Positions 38,617 through 54,485 of a stretch of 64,000 nucleotides of DNA are shown here, piece by piece. How positions within the stretch are numbered: position 1 is the stretch's first letter; each line of letters opens with the position of its first letter. The DNA lies in assembly GCF_900156155.1 (NCBI RefSeq), contig NZ_FTMD01000003.1, forward strand, positions 124,001 to 188,000, given 5' to 3'. The notes beneath the pieces were generated by a model. That model made no database searches. It worked only from the letters and a program-made list of their open reading frames with translations, and was not told the origin of the DNA. The position numbers and the translations under genes were made by a program. Origin of the DNA: Aromatoleum tolulyticum (GTDB taxonomy: Bacteria > Pseudomonadota > Gammaproteobacteria > Burkholderiales > Rhodocyclaceae).

Positions 38617-39450
38617 TCAGGAAGTTCCGAACCGTACCGCCTCCCAGACGGCAACGGCGTCGCGCGTCTGCGCCACGTCATGAACGCGGACGATGCGCGC
38701 CCCGCGCTCGATGGCAATCAGGGCAGCGGCGACGCTTGCCACGGTCCGATCCCCAACGGAACGTCCGGTAATGGCACCCAACATCGACTTGCGCGACACG
38801 CCGATGAGCAGCGGATATCCCGTCCCGAGGAAGCGGTCGAGCGCACGCATCATGGCTAGATTGTGCTCAAGCGTCTTGCCGAAGCCAAAGCCGGGATCAA
38901 GAAGGATGCGCCCCCTGGCGGCCCCGTGAGCCTCCAGCGCGCGCACCTGCCGAGCGAGAAAATCCATCACGTCGGTTACCACATCCTCGTAGCGGGGAGC
39001 GGCCTGCATGCTGCGGGGTTCGCCCTGCATGTGCATGACGCACAGCGCGGCATCGGATCCGCTCACAGCCTCGATCGCTCCGGGCGCGCGAAAACCGTTG
39101 ATGTCGTTGATCAGGCTCGCCCCCGCGGCCAGGGATGCACGCATGACTGCGGGCTTTACCGTATCGATGGACACGGGAACCGGCCAATCAGCCAAGCGCT
39201 CGACAAGGGGAATGACCCGATCTAGCTCCTCCTGCTCGGAGACGGAGTCGGACCCCGGACGAGTCGATTCACCCCCGATATCGAGGATATGCGCGCCGGC
39301 CGCGACTGCATTTTCGCAGCGCCGCAGGGCAGCATCGATGTCGTGCCCGAGCCCATCTCCGCTGAACGAATCGGGCGTGGTGTTAATGATGGCCATGATG
39401 CGCGGGCGGTCGAGATCGATGTCGAACCGGCCGCACTTGAGAACCGCCAT
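38617..39450 (-). CDS. folP: Dihydropteroate synthase
   Basis: 277-residue TIM-barrel enzyme that joins p-aminobenzoate to the pterin in folate synthesis, the sulfonamide target. INTTPDSFSGDG, DIGGESTRPGS, DINGF, DPGFGFGKT and GVSRKSM are conserved. The ATG at 39450 has AGGAGAAAG upstream. It lies 63 bases before glmM in the usual ftsH-folP-glmM order. Confidence 0.96.
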   Translation of the reverse strand: MAVLKCGRFDIDLDRPRIMAIINTTPDSFSGDGLGHDIDAALRRCENAVAAGAHILDIGGESTRPGSDSVSEQEELDRVIPLVERLADWPVPVSIDTVKPAVMRASLAAGASLINDINGFRAPGAIEAVSGSDAALCVMHMQGEPRSMQAAPRYEDVVTDVMDFLARQVRALEAHGAARGRILLDPGFGFGKTLEHNLAMMRALDRFLGTGYPLLIGVSRKSMLGAITGRSVGDRTVASVAAALIAIERGARIVRVHDVAQTRDAVAVWEAVRFGTS

Positions 39451-39465
39451 GTGTTCTTTCTCCTG

Positions 39466-39495
39466 AAAAAGAATCGGGCCGACTCTCGTCGGCCC
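39466..39495 (-). terminator. Terminator-like hairpin between ftsH and folP
   Basis: GGGCCGAC, loop GAGA, GTCGGCCC (39476-39495) is a perfect 8-bp stem 29 bases after the ftsH stop, followed by GATTC and five T. The T-run is offset and leads straight into the folP ribosome site, so it may attenuate ftsH read-through rather than end it. Confidence 0.6.
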
Positions 39496-39524
39496 AATTA
39501 GGGGTGCGTCAAGGCCCGATCGGA

Positions 39525-41420
<1,896 letters not shown>

Positions 41421-41463
41421 CTTCTTTCCTTATGAGCCCATGGGGGCAGCGAAACATTGACCC

Positions 41464-41493
41464 ATTCTAGTGGCGAACGTTCCGCTGCGTAAA
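41464..41493 (-). promoter_or_regulatory. Candidate promoter of ftsH
   Basis: On the minus strand TTTACG (41488-41493) and TAGAAT (41464-41469) are separated by 18 bases, 43 bases before the ftsH start, within the 118-base gap after rlmE. It would allow ftsH-folP-glmM expression separate from rlmE. No sigma-32 match is seen. Confidence 0.4.
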
Positions 41494-41538
41494 CCAATGG
41501 TCACGATCGAAACAGACAATCGACGCGGAAGGCTCGGC

Positions 41539-42162
41539 TCAGTCGGGCTTGCGCCTCAGACCCAGGAGATACACTTCGGCGCTGCGGTCTCGCGAGGCCT
41601 TCGGCTTGCGCACCTGAAGCGAAGCGAAATGGCGCTGGATCTCGCTACGGAACTCCATGAACCCGGCGCCCTGAAACACCTTGATAAGAAAGTTTCCGCC
41701 GGGTTTCAGATGCCGTGCCGCGAAATCGAGGGCCAGTTCGCCGAGATGGATGGAACGCGCCTGATCCACCGTGTCGATACCGGACATATTGGGGGCCATG
41801 TCCGAAAGTACAAGGTCTACCGGCTCACCCGCGAGTCGGCTTTCGAGTTCGGCCAGCACGGAATCCTCCTGAAAGTCGCCCTGGATGAACTCCATGCCAG
41901 ACAACGGCTCGACGGGAAGCAGGTCGAGCGCAAATACCCGCCCGGCCCTGCCGACGCGCTGCAACGCGATCTGCGTCCAGGAACCCGGAGCCGCGCCGAG
42001 GTCGACGACGACCATGCCCGGTCGCAGGAGATGGTCCTTGTCATCGATCTCCATCAGCTTGTATGCGGCACGCGAGCGGTAGCCTTCGCTCTTCGCACGC
42101 TGCACGTAGGAGTCGTTCACGTGCTCGTGCATCCATGCCTTGCTGGTCTTGGTCCTAGTCAT
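41539..42162 (-). CDS. rlmE: 23S rRNA (uridine-2'-O)-methyltransferase RlmE
   Basis: 207-residue SAM methyltransferase (FtsJ/RrmJ) that modifies the A-loop of 23S rRNA (U2552 in E. coli). The SAM site [13 protein letters not shown] and the K-D-K-E catalytic set are recognisable in [29 protein letters not shown] and [26 protein letters not shown] at 42162 is the usual N-terminus; an ATG five codons earlier (42177) is possible. It is divergent from yhbY with only 39 bases between the starts. Confidence 0.94.
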   Translation of the reverse strand: MTRTKTSKAWMHEHVNDSYVQRAKSEGYRSRAAYKLMEIDDKDHLLRPGMVVVDLGAAPGSWTQIALQRVGRAGRVFALDLLPVEPLSGMEFIQGDFQEDSVLAELESRLAGEPVDLVLSDMAPNMSGIDTVDQARSIHLGELALDFAARHLKPGGNFLIKVFQGAGFMEFRSEIQRHFASLQVRKPKASRDRSAEVYLLGLRRKPD

Positions 42163-42201
42163 GGGAGTAGAATCCATGCCCCTGAAAGATTTGAGAAAAC
42201 A

Positions 42202-42669
42202 ATGATCGACCTATCCCCTGCCCGCCGCCGCGAATTGCGGGCCGCGGCCCACCATCTGAACCCTGTTGTCAGCGTTGCGGGCAACGGGCTCACGCCGACC
42301 GTCCTGGGCGAGATCGACCGTTCCCTGCAGGCACACGAGCTTATCAAGATCAAGGTTCATGGTACCGAGCGCACCGACCGTGATGCACTGATGCAGGCAA
42401 TCTGCGCGGAGCTCGACGCAGCCCCGGTGCAACACATCGGCACGATCCTGGTCGTGTGGCGCGAACGTCGCGAAGAACAAGCAGCCGCAACGCCGAAGGC
42501 CGCTACCGCGGTGAACGTGCCGGGCGCCGCGAAGGCCAAGTCGGCCCGCGCGTTCGCTGCCGCCGCGCGGCGCACCGCGCTCATCAAGGCCGCGTCGGAC
42601 AAGAGGCGGCTGGCGGAGAAGCGCACCAGAAACCTCGTTCGCAAGTCGGGGCCGCTCGGCAACAAGTGA
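42202..42669 (+). CDS. yhbY: YhbY/CRM-domain RNA-binding protein
   Basis: 155-residue protein with an N-terminal CRM RNA-binding domain (residues ~3-95): [38 protein letters not shown], the ELIKIKVHG segment and [10 protein letters not shown]. YhbY proteins bind pre-50S ribosomal subunits. The usual length is about 97 residues; here a further ~60 residues, Ala/Lys/Arg-rich, extend the C-terminus and end in a basic stretch ([16 protein letters not shown]), probably disordered and RNA-binding. GAGAAAA lies before the ATG. Confidence 0.92.
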   Translation: MIDLSPARRRELRAAAHHLNPVVSVAGNGLTPTVLGEIDRSLQAHELIKIKVHGTERTDRDALMQAICAELDAAPVQHIGTILVVWRERREEQAAATPKAATAVNVPGAAKAKSARAFAAAARRTALIKAASDKRRLAEKRTRNLVRKSGPLGNK

Positions 42670-42717
42670 TCACCCGATTGCGCCGGGGGCAGATGCGGCC
42701 CCTTGCGGAATCGCACA

Positions 42718-42745
42718 ACGGGCCGAAGCCCAACCCCCGGCCCGT
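42718..42745. terminator. Weak bidirectional hairpin between yhbY and greA
   Basis: ACGGGCCG and CGGCCCGT (8-bp stem, 13-base loop) lie in the 82-base convergent gap. Only short T-runs follow on either side, so it is a weak terminator candidate for both transcripts. Confidence 0.4.
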
Positions 42746-42751
42746 CTGCTT

Positions 42752-43224
42752 TCAGATGTAGCGTACTTCGATGATCTCGTACTCGCGCACGCCGCCCGGG
42801 GCCTGCACCTCGGCGATGTCGCCGGCGTACTTGCCGATCAAGGCGCGCGCGATAGGAGAGCTGATGGAAATCTTGTTCTCCTTTATGTCGGCCTCGTCTT
42901 CGCCGACGATCTGGTAGGTGACTGCCTGCCCGGACTCCATGTCCTCGAGGTTCACGGTCGCACCGAACACACAGCGCCCGTCGGCATCGAGAAGGCGCGG
43001 ATCGATGATCTGCGCATTCGCGATCTTTCCCTCGACTTCCTTGATCCGACCCTCGATGAAGCCCTGACGCTCCTTCGCAGCGTCGTATTCCGCGTTTTCG
43101 GAAAGATCGCCGTGCGAGCGCGCTTCGGCGATCGCTGCAATCACGCTGGGACGATCGACGGTCTTGAGGCGGTGCAGTTCGATGCGGAGTTTTTCCGCAC
43201 CGTTCACGGTAAGGGGAGTCTTGT

Positions 43225-43228
<4 letters not shown>
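42752..43228 (-). CDS. greA: Transcription elongation factor GreA
   Basis: 158-residue cleavage factor that rescues backtracked RNA polymerase. The coiled-coil tip with the acidic pair is in [20 protein letters not shown] near residue 40, and the FKBP-like C-terminal domain ends in [13 protein letters not shown]. The start overlaps the carB stop in ATGA, so it is translated from the carAB transcript, as in the carA-carB-greA arrangement of Pseudomonas aeruginosa. Confidence 0.96.
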
Positions 43229-46452
<3,224 letters not shown>

Positions 46453-46506
46453 TGCCTAACCTCGGTCTTGCGTTGGGGAGCGGCAGCGCGGGCTGCCGCT
46501 TGCGAA

Positions 46507-47649
46507 TCATTTGCGCGCTTCGAGCAGCTTGATGAAGCGGTCGAACAGGTAGGCGACGTCGTGCGGGCCGGGGCTCGCCTCGGGGTGCCCCTGGAAGCAG
46601 AACGCCGGCACGTCCGTGCGCTCCATGCCTTGGAGGCTGCCGTCGAACAGCGAGACGTGAGTCGGACGCAGGGTCGCAGGAAGGGTGTCGGCGTCGACCG
46701 CAAAGCCGTGGTTCTGGCTGGTGATGAGCACCTGCCCGGTATCGAGATCCTTCACCGGGTGGTTCGCGCCATGATGGCCGAACTTCATTTTCACGGTCTT
46801 CGCACCGGACGCGAGCGCCATGAGCTGATGACCGAGGCAGATGCCGAAGGTCGGGATGCCGCGAGCAAGGAATTCGCGAATGGCGGCAATCGCGTAGTCG
46901 CAGGGCTCGGGGTCGCCGGGGCCGTTCGACAGGAAGATGCCGTCCGGATTGAGGGCGAGCACTTCCGCAGCGGGTGTCTGCGCGGGCACGACGGTGAGCC
47001 TGCAGCCGCGGCTCGCCAGCATGCGCAGGATGTTGCGCTTGACGCCGAAGTCATAGGCAACGACGTGGAAGCGGGTTTTCTGTTCGACCTGGTAACCGGA
47101 ACCAAGGACCCATTCACCCTCGGCCCACTCGACGGCGCGGTCTGCACTCACGACCTTTGCGAGGTCCATGCCCGCGAGACCGGGGAAGGCGCGCGCCTGA
47201 GCGATCGCGGCTTCCGCATTGAGCGATGCGCCGTCGGCCGCGGTGACGATACAGCCGGCCTGAGCCCCCTTCTCGCGCAGCACGCGCGTCAGCTTGCGAG
47301 TATCGATGCCGGCGATGGCGACCACGTTCTCGGCCTTGAGATAGGCGTCGAGGGTCTGGTCCATGCGAAAGTTGGACGGAAAGATGGGAAGGTCGCGAAT
47401 GACGAGTCCGGCGGCGTGGACTCGCCCGGACTCGACGTCCTCACGATTCACGCCGGTATTCCCGATGTGCGGATAAGTCAGCGTTACGATCTGGCGGCAG
47501 TAGCTCGGGTCGGTAAGGATTTCCTGATAACCGGACATCGAGGTGTTGAATACCACCTCACCAACCGTGCTGCCGGCCGCACCGATTCCCTTGCCGAAAA
47601 ATACCGTCCCATCGGCGAGTGCTAGTAGGGCGGGCGGGGAAGCAGTCAC
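46507..47649 (-). CDS. carA: Carbamoyl-phosphate synthase small subunit
   Basis: 380-residue glutaminase subunit that passes ammonia to CarB. The N-terminal domain has [18 protein letters not shown]; the class I amidotransferase triad is the Cys in FGICLGHQ and the His-Glu of [11 protein letters not shown]. The start is GTG at 47649 with AGGAG 6 bases upstream. The leader carries a promoter and intrinsic terminator described separately. Confidence 0.96.
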   Translation of the reverse strand: MTASPPALLALADGTVFFGKGIGAAGSTVGEVVFNTSMSGYQEILTDPSYCRQIVTLTYPHIGNTGVNREDVESGRVHAAGLVIRDLPIFPSNFRMDQTLDAYLKAENVVAIAGIDTRKLTRVLREKGAQAGCIVTAADGASLNAEAAIAQARAFPGLAGMDLAKVVSADRAVEWAEGEWVLGSGYQVEQKTRFHVVAYDFGVKRNILRMLASRGCRLTVVPAQTPAAEVLALNPDGIFLSNGPGDPEPCDYAIAAIREFLARGIPTFGICLGHQLMALASGAKTVKMKFGHHGANHPVKDLDTGQVLITSQNHGFAVDADTLPATLRPTHVSLFDGSLQGMERTDVPAFCFQGHPEASPGPHDVAYLFDRFIKLLEARK

Positions 47650-47710
47650 GACAAACTCCTGAGTTCAGCCGAAAAGACAGGGACAGGCACAACGGGCCTA
47701 CCCGAACGTG

Positions 47711-47746
47711 AAAAAAACGGGACGAGCCGCTGATCGGCCAATCCCG
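47711..47746 (-). terminator. Intrinsic terminator in the carA leader
   Basis: On the minus strand CGGGA...TCCCG closes an inner GCCG/CGGC stem (47718-47746) and is followed directly by seven T (47711-47717). It lies 73 bases after dapB and 62 bases before the carA GTG. Because a good promoter lies upstream of it, it may act as an attenuator of carAB-greA as well as a dapB terminator. Confidence 0.8.
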
Positions 47747-47763
47747 CTTGTCTAAACCGCTGA

Positions 47764-47792
47764 ATTGTATCGTTTGGCGCCGTCCGAGGCAA
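47764..47792 (-). promoter_or_regulatory. Candidate carA promoter upstream of the terminator
   Basis: On the minus strand TTGCCT (47787-47792), a 17-base spacer and TACAAT (47764-47769) make a good sigma-70 match, starting 27 bases after the dapB stop. Transcription would begin near 47757 and run through the terminator at 47711-47746 before reaching carA. Confidence 0.6.
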
Positions 47793-47818
47793 CGACGGCG
47801 AAGGACGATCGCGACGAC

Positions 47819-48625
<807 letters not shown>

Positions 48626-48658
48626 TCAAACAGATCCTGTGAGCGGAGCAAACAAGTC

Positions 48659-49075
48659 TTACTGCTCGGCTGCGGGCGAGATCTCGATCACGCGGGCACG
48701 CTCGGTCTGCGCGGCCGCAGCAGCGGCTGGCGCATCACCCGACTGCACGTCGCCGGAAACCCGATCGAGCTTGTCGCCGTCAAAGAAAACGCTGAGGACG
48801 CGCTGCTGAGCATCACCGCGCCCGGGGCGGAAGGTATAGACGTAGTCCCAGCGATCGGCATGGAAGACGTCGGTCACGAGGGGCGTGCCAAGGGCGAAGC
48901 GCACCTGCTCCCGCGTCATGCCCTTCTTGAGGCGCGTGACCATTTCCTGGTCGACGTAATTGCCCTGGCGCACATCGACGCGATGGGGATTGAGCCGATC
49001 GGTCAGGGAGGTAAGGGAACAACCGGCCACGAGGCCCGCGACGGCGACGACCGCCGGAAGAATCAATACACGCAT
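48659..49075 (-). CDS. bamE: Outer membrane assembly lipoprotein BamE
   Basis: 138-residue lipoprotein (SmpA/OmlA) of the BAM complex. The signal peptide ends in the lipobox LVAGC with Cys19. The domain core is GNYVDQEMVTRLKKGMTREQV, FALGTPLVTDVFHADRWDYVY and LSVFFDGDKLDRVSGD. An Ala-rich tail of about 25 residues follows the domain. Divergent from fur, as in many proteobacteria. Confidence 0.94.
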   Translation of the reverse strand: MRVLILPAVVAVAGLVAGCSLTSLTDRLNPHRVDVRQGNYVDQEMVTRLKKGMTREQVRFALGTPLVTDVFHADRWDYVYTFRPGRGDAQQRVLSVFFDGDKLDRVSGDVQSGDAPAAAAAAQTERARVIEISPAAEQ

Positions 49076-49116
49076 GGATGGAGATCTTGGTCGTTAGCGC
49101 CGAACGGCGTATCTTT

Positions 49117-49144
49117 TTCAGACAAAGGCGAAAAAATATATCAT
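49117..49144 (+). promoter_or_regulatory. Candidate fur promoter
   Basis: TTCAGA (49117-49122), 16 bases, TATCAT (49139-49144) in the AT-rich bamE-fur intergenic region (49076-49195). No 19-bp Fur box was recognised, so autoregulation cannot be supported from here. Confidence 0.35.
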
Positions 49145-49195
49145 ACGTAGCCAGCAGCCACGCTGCCGCGCGAACTGCAAGCCAACAGAGCGACC

Positions 49196-49633
49196 ATGTC
49201 AGAGAATTCGCAAAACCTTAAAAATATAGGCCTCAAGGCCACCTACCCGCGTCTGAAGATCCTCGATCTGTTCCAGACGTCGGACCTGCGGCACCTCACC
49301 GCCGAGGACGTGTATCGACTGCTGATGGCGGAAGGCATGGACATCGGACTTGCCACCGTCTACCGCGTCCTGACGCAGTTCGAGCAGGCGGGTCTGCTCG
49401 AGCGGCACTATTTCGAGTCCGGCAAGGCGGTCTTCGAACTGAAGGAAAGCGGCCATCACGACCATCTGGTGTGCGTGCAGTGCGGCAAGGTGGAAGAGTT
49501 CTTCGACGCGGAAATCGAGCGGCGCCAGAACCAGATCGCGCAGGAGCGCGGTTTCGCGGTCCGCGAACACGCGCTGTACCTCTACGTCGATTGTCTCAGG
49601 AAGGACTGCCCGAATCGCAAGCTGGGGAGCTGA
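49196..49633 (+). CDS. fur: Ferric uptake regulator Fur
   Basis: 145-residue iron-responsive repressor. The N-terminal winged helix includes [15 protein letters not shown] and [17 protein letters not shown]; metal ligands are in [12 protein letters not shown] and [13 protein letters not shown]; a second Cys pair, CLRKDC, is near the C-terminus. Typical betaproteobacterial length. Convergent with recN, 24 bases between stops. Confidence 0.96.
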   Translation: MSENSQNLKNIGLKATYPRLKILDLFQTSDLRHLTAEDVYRLLMAEGMDIGLATVYRVLTQFEQAGLLERHYFESGKAVFELKESGHHDHLVCVQCGKVEEFFDAEIERRQNQIAQERGFAVREHALYLYVDCLRKDCPNRKLGS

Positions 49634-49657
49634 CCCCCTCCGCACGGCTCCCGGAGG

Positions 49658-51322
49658 CTAGGAAGCCGCGTTCACCCCAAGCATTTCCGCCGCATGGCGG
49701 CGCGTGGTGTCCGTGATATTGACCCCCCCGAGCATGCGGGCGATCTCCTCGATACGACCTTCGGTTTCGAGCGGCGTGACGGCACTCACGACCTCGTTGC
49801 CGCGGTTCGATTTGGCAATGTTCCATTGCCAGTCGGCACATGCGGCAACCTGGGGAAGATGGGTAACGCACAGCACCTGTCGTTCCCGGCCCAGCCGATG
49901 CAGGAGCTTACCGACGATTTCGGCCACACCGCCGCCGATACCGACATCGACTTCGTCGAAAATCAGTGTAGGCGTCGCGGAATCGCGGCTCGTCATGACC
50001 TGGATCGCCAGGCCGATACGCGACAGCTCGCCGCCCGAAGCGACCTTGGCCAAGGGGCGCAACGGCTGACTCGGGTTGGCCGCAACACGGAACTCGACGG
50101 TCTCGACGCCATGCACCGAGGGTGCGCACGGTTCGAGTGCTACGGCAAACTGACCACCCGCCATCGCGAGCGCCTGCATTGCCTCGCTGACCTCGCGCGA
50201 CAGACGCTCGGCGGCCGGCCGACGCGCCGCCGAGAGGCGTGATGCTACCTGTTCGTACGCCGCCCTGGCCTGCGCCTCCTGCTCGGCAAGATGGACGGGA
50301 TCCGCGCGCGCGACCAGTTCCTCGAGCTTCCGCGTCCAGTCGTCGAACAAGGCCGGCAAGCCCTCGGGATCGACTCGATACTTGCGCGCGAGATCGGTCA
50401 CGGCACCGATGCGGCGCTCTATCTCGGCAAGGCGCTGCGGATCGAGATCCAGCCGGTCGCGATAGCGGCGCAGCGCGTGCAGCGCCTCGTCCGCCTGGAT
50501 CGCCGCTCCGGAGAGCAGCTCCCGCACATCACCCAGCCCCGGATCGATGTCGGCCATCGCATCGACGCGCACGCTGATGTGCCGCAGCAGGGACGACACT
50601 GCCGCCTCCCCTTCGCCCAGCGTTGCCAGGGCCTCGTCCGCCCCTTCCATGAGGCCCGCCGCATGGGCCAGCCGAGCGTGCTCCTGATTGATCTCGGACC
50701 ACTCGCCGGCATCGAACGCCAGGTTGCGCAACTCGTCGACCTGCCACGCAAGCAATTCGCGTTCGCGCTCGGAGGCGGCCGAATCCTGCTCCGCCGTCCG
50801 TCGCAGCTCGACCAGGCGCTGCCACCCGCGAAAGCGCTCTGCAACCTCGCTCGCAAGGGCGCCGGCACCGGCATGGGCATCGATCAGCGCACGCTGGGCA
50901 TCCCCCCTGAGCAGGGCATGATGCGCATGCTGGCCGTGGATGTCGGCGAGCCAGTCCCCCGCCTCGCGCAACTGCGCCTGCGTCACCGGCACGCCGTTGA
51001 TCCAGGCACGCGATCGCCCCCCCGCCTCGACGACGCGCCGCAGGATCGCCATACCCTCATCGGCCGGCAGATCCTGTGCGGCGAGCCAGCCCGACAGGCC
51101 GCCATCTGCGGGAAGATCGAATTCGGCGGCGATATCGGCCTTGTCGCGACCGGTGCGCACCGCACCGGCATCGGCACGACCACCCAGTGCGAGGCCTAGT
51201 GCGTCCAGCAGGATCGACTTGCCCGCGCCCGTCTCCCCGGTAAGAGCCCCGAAGCCCGTCCGGAACTCGAGTTCGAGGCGGTCGACGATCACGAAATCAC
51301 GGATGGTCAGGCGGCGGAGCAT
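49658..51322 (-). CDS. recN: DNA repair protein RecN
   Basis: 554-residue SMC-like ATPase for double-strand break repair. Walker A GETGAGKS at residues 29-36, two long coiled-coil arms in the middle, then the signature KVASGGELSRIGLAIQV and Walker B TLIFDEVDVGIGG. The upstream frame to 51493 overlaps nadK and is rejected. The ATG at 51322 is 37 bases after the nadK stop. No LexA box was recognised, and the spacing suggests co-transcription with nadK. Confidence 0.95.
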   Translation of the reverse strand: MLRRLTIRDFVIVDRLELEFRTGFGALTGETGAGKSILLDALGLALGGRADAGAVRTGRDKADIAAEFDLPADGGLSGWLAAQDLPADEGMAILRRVVEAGGRSRAWINGVPVTQAQLREAGDWLADIHGQHAHHALLRGDAQRALIDAHAGAGALASEVAERFRGWQRLVELRRTAEQDSAASERERELLAWQVDELRNLAFDAGEWSEINQEHARLAHAAGLMEGADEALATLGEGEAAVSSLLRHISVRVDAMADIDPGLGDVRELLSGAAIQADEALHALRRYRDRLDLDPQRLAEIERRIGAVTDLARKYRVDPEGLPALFDDWTRKLEELVARADPVHLAEQEAQARAAYEQVASRLSAARRPAAERLSREVSEAMQALAMAGGQFAVALEPCAPSVHGVETVEFRVAANPSQPLRPLAKVASGGELSRIGLAIQVMTSRDSATPTLIFDEVDVGIGGGVAEIVGKLLHRLGRERQVLCVTHLPQVAACADWQWNIAKSNRGNEVVSAVTPLETEGRIEEIARMLGGVNITDTTRRHAAEMLGVNAAS

Positions 51323-51359
51323 AGGCGTCGCAGATGAAGACTCAAGGAGGGGAGGCCAG

Positions 51360-52244
51360 TCAGGGCAATCGCGGCGTCGCGCTCCAGTGGAGCTTTCCGC
51401 GCAGCATGGCGAAGTAACTGTAGCCTTCGGGGTGCATAAAACGCACCACCTTGGGCGAACGCGTGAGCCGGACGATGTCGCCGGCATGCGCATCGAAACG
51501 CGTCTGGCCGTCGAAGTGGATGCGTGCGTCGTGCGGAGAAAGCAGCTCGATCTCGATCCGGCAGCTGTCTGGCAGCGTGATCGGCCGCGCGGTAAGGGCG
51601 TGCGGACACAGAGGCACGAGGGCGATACCGCCGACGGTAGGGTGCAGGATCGGCCCGTTGGCGGACAACGCGTAAGCGGTGGATCCGGTCGGGGTCGTGA
51701 TGATCATGCCATCCGAACGCTGCGTGTACACGTATTCGCCGTCGATCGACAGATCGAACTCGATCATGCGTCCGAGATCGCCCTTGTTCACGACGACATC
51801 GTTGAATGCGAGGGTGTGAAACACCCGCTGGCCGCCGCGGACGACTTCGGCGTCGAGCATTGTGCGCGCTTCTTCCACGTAGCGGCCGTCGAGGATTTCG
51901 GCGAGCTTGCTCAAGGCCTCCTTGCGCGGGATGTCGGTCAGAAAGCCCAGCCTGCCCTGGTTGATGCCGACCAGCGGGACGGCATGTTCGGACAACCGGC
52001 GGGCGGTATTCAGCATCGTGCCGTCCCCCCCGAGCACCACTGCAAGATCGGCCTGAGCGCCAATCTCGTCATAGGTCACGGTGGCGAATTCCCCGACGAG
52101 TCCGATGGAACTTGCAGTACCCTGCTCGATCCATACAGCCAGCCCCCTTTCACGCAGGAAACTGGCTATCGAAAGGACCGCGCCAGCAACGTCCGGGCTC
52201 TGGTACTTGCCGATCAGGGCAACGGTATTAAAGCTGTGGCTCAT
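51360..52244 (-). CDS. nadK: NAD kinase
   Basis: 294-residue kinase making NADP from NAD. GGDGTM at residues 72-77 is the catalytic motif; GINQGRLGFLTDI and TPTGSTAYALSANGPI are conserved. Divergent from hrcA with 84 bases between starts, and followed by recN. Confidence 0.96.
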   Translation of the reverse strand: MSHSFNTVALIGKYQSPDVAGAVLSIASFLRERGLAVWIEQGTASSIGLVGEFATVTYDEIGAQADLAVVLGGDGTMLNTARRLSEHAVPLVGINQGRLGFLTDIPRKEALSKLAEILDGRYVEEARTMLDAEVVRGGQRVFHTLAFNDVVVNKGDLGRMIEFDLSIDGEYVYTQRSDGMIITTPTGSTAYALSANGPILHPTVGGIALVPLCPHALTARPITLPDSCRIEIELLSPHDARIHFDGQTRFDAHAGDIVRLTRSPKVVRFMHPEGYSYFAMLRGKLHWSATPRLP

Positions 52245-52275
52245 GCCACGGATTAAACCACAATCGCCGAGAACC

Positions 52276-52305
52276 TTGGCAGAGGCGCCGGCACTTCCAT
52301 AGAAT
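52276..52305 (+). promoter_or_regulatory. Candidate hrcA promoter
   Basis: TTGGCA (52276-52281), 18 bases, TAGAAT (52300-52305), 23 bases before the hrcA ATG. The leader would be very short and no purine-rich ribosome site is seen. No CIRCE repeat is present. Confidence 0.45.
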
Positions 52306-52328
52306 CGGGTAAATAACCTCGTACCGTC

Positions 52329-53357
52329 ATGAAACCGCTCGACCCGCGCTCCCAGATCCTGCTCAAGACCTTAATCGAACGCTACATCGTGGAAGGGCAG
52401 CCGGTGGGCTCGCGTGCGCTGTCGCGTTATTCGGGCCTCGAACTTTCGCCCGCAACGGTGCGCAACGTGATGAGCGACCTCGAGGAGATGGGCTTCATCG
52501 CGAGCCCCCACACTTCGGCCGGCCGCATTCCGACGGCACTCGGCTACCGCTTCTTCGTCGACTCGCTGCTGACCGTGCAGCCGCTGGAGCAGGCGCAGTT
52601 GCGCGAACTCAAGGGGCATCTGCAGCCCGACCAGCCCCAGCGCCTGATCAGCTCCGCGTCACACCTGCTGTCCGAGCTGACACAGTTTGCGGGAGTCGTC
52701 GTTTCACCGCATCGCGACCTGATCAAGATCCGCCAGATCGAATTCATCAGCGTGTCGGAAAACCGCATCCTGCTGATCATCGTCACGACGGCAGGCGACG
52801 TGCAGAACCGCATCATCCATACGCGGCGTTCATACTCGCCCTCCGAGCTGGTCGAAGCGGCGAACTATCTCACCGAACACTGTGCCGGACTCGGGTTCGA
52901 CGATATTCGCACGCGCATCCGGGCAGAACTGAAGCAGTTGCGCAGCGACATGAGCGAGCTGATGAATGCGGCGGTCGAAACCGGCAGCGCCGCCGCAGAG
53001 GACGACAGCGCCCGCTACGTGCTGTCGGGTGAGACCAACCTGCTCGACGTCGAGGACCTGTCATCGAACATGGCGCGGCTGCGCGAGCTGTTCAAACTGT
53101 TCGAGCAGAAGACCGGACTCATCCAGCTCCTCGACCTGTCCAATCGCGCCCAGGGGGTGCAGATCTTCATCGGTGACGAATCGGGACTGGCGCAGCTCGA
53201 CGGCTGCAGCGTCGTGACCGCCGGTTACGAAGTCAACGGCCGCATCGTCGGCTCGGTCGGCGTGATCGGACCGACGCGCATGGCTTATGATCGCGTGATT
53301 CCCATCGTCGACATCACGGCTCGCCTGCTCTCGAACGCACTATCGAACGCGAACTGA
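52329..53357 (+). CDS. hrcA: Heat-inducible transcription repressor HrcA
   Basis: 342-residue repressor that binds CIRCE elements and is kept active by GroE. The N-terminal winged helix has [20 protein letters not shown] and [15 protein letters not shown]; the GAF-like dimerisation domain follows. Its own likely target (groE) is not in the window. It is on the + strand with hemH 30 bases downstream. Confidence 0.95.
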   Translation: MKPLDPRSQILLKTLIERYIVEGQPVGSRALSRYSGLELSPATVRNVMSDLEEMGFIASPHTSAGRIPTALGYRFFVDSLLTVQPLEQAQLRELKGHLQPDQPQRLISSASHLLSELTQFAGVVVSPHRDLIKIRQIEFISVSENRILLIIVTTAGDVQNRIIHTRRSYSPSELVEAANYLTEHCAGLGFDDIRTRIRAELKQLRSDMSELMNAAVETGSAAAEDDSARYVLSGETNLLDVEDLSSNMARLRELFKLFEQKTGLIQLLDLSNRAQGVQIFIGDESGLAQLDGCSVVTAGYEVNGRIVGSVGVIGPTRMAYDRVIPIVDITARLLSNALSNAN

Positions 53358-53387
53358 ACGGCGCACCGCAATCACACAAGGATCAGC

Positions 53388-54485
53388 ATGGCCCGTTACT
53401 GGCCTGAACCCGCCTGGAAACACGGCACGGTCGCACGCACAGGCGTATTGCTCGTCAACCTCGGCTCCCCCGCGGCACCCACCGCCGCAGCCGTTCGCCC
53501 ATACCTCAAGCAGTTCCTGTCCGACCCGCGGGTCGTCGAGATCCCCGCCCCGGTCTGGTGGCCCATCCTCAACGGCGTCATCCTGAACACCCGCCCGCGG
53601 AAGTCCGCGGCGAAATACGCGACGATCTGGATGGACGAAGGGTCACCGCTGACGGTGCATACCGAGCGGCAGACGAAGCTGCTTGCCGGCTACCTCGGCC
53701 ATTGCGGCATCACCGGGCTGCAGGTTGAATGGGCGATGCGCTACGGTTCGCCCTCGGTGCCGGACGTACTGAACCGAATGAAGGCTGAAGGCTGCAATCG
53801 CATCCTGATCGTGCCGATGTATCCGCAATATGCCGCCAGCACGACGGCAAGCGTACTGGACGAAGTCGCGAACTGCTTCGCGCACTGGCGCAACCAGCCC
53901 GAAATCCGCTACGTGCGCAGTTTCCACGACCACCCGGGCTATATCGCGGCGCTCGCCCAGAGCGTGCGCGACCACTGGATGAAGAATGGCGAGGGCGACA
54001 AACTGGTCATGAGCTTCCATGGCATCCCGCGGCGATCGCTCGACTTCGGCGACCCCTATCACTGCGAATGCCACGTTACGGCACGCCTGCTCGCCAGGGA
54101 ACTCGGGCTGACGGACGACCGCTGGCAACTGACCTTCCAGTCGCGCTTCGGCAAGGCCGAATGGCTCAAACCCTACACCCAGCCAACGCTCGAAGCGATG
54201 GCGCGCCAGGGCACGGAACGCGTCGACGTGATGTGTCCGGGCTTTCCGGCGGACTGCCTGGAGACGCTCGAGGAGATCGCGATGGAATGCCGCCATGCGT
54301 TCCTGTCGTGCGGCGGGAAGGAATTCCACTACATCCCGTGCCTGAACGAGCGTGACGACTGGATCAAGGCGCTGACCGACATCGTGCGCGACAATCTCGG
54401 CAACTGGCTGACCCGCCCGCCCGCGGGCCCACAGGACCTCGCCGCCAGCGCCCAGCGCGCGCGCATTGCGGGAGCGACGTGCTGA
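53388..54485 (+). CDS. hemH: Ferrochelatase
   Basis: 365-residue enzyme that inserts Fe2+ into protoporphyrin [46 protein letters not shown], the catalytic His in [10 protein letters not shown] and the Glu in [18 protein letters not shown] are conserved. AGGATCAGC precedes the ATG. The next gene overlaps its stop. Confidence 0.96.
   Translation: MARYWPEPAWKHGTVARTGVLLVNLGSPAAPTAAAVRPYLKQFLSDPRVVEIPAPVWWPILNGVILNTRPRKSAAKYATIWMDEGSPLTVHTERQTKLLAGYLGHCGITGLQVEWAMRYGSPSVPDVLNRMKAEGCNRILIVPMYPQYAASTTASVLDEVANCFAHWRNQPEIRYVRSFHDHPGYIAALAQSVRDHWMKNGEGDKLVMSFHGIPRRSLDFGDPYHCECHVTARLLARELGLTDDRWQLTFQSRFGKAEWLKPYTQPTLEAMARQGTERVDVMCPGFPADCLETLEEIAMECRHAFLSCGGKEFHYIPCLNERDDWIKALTDIVRDNLGNWLTRPPAGPQDLAASAQRARIAGATC

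Noticed and set aside
52245-52328. CIRCE element at hrcA
   Set aside because: No TTAGCACTC/GAGTGCTAA repeat is present in the 84-base nadK-hrcA gap or before dnaK.
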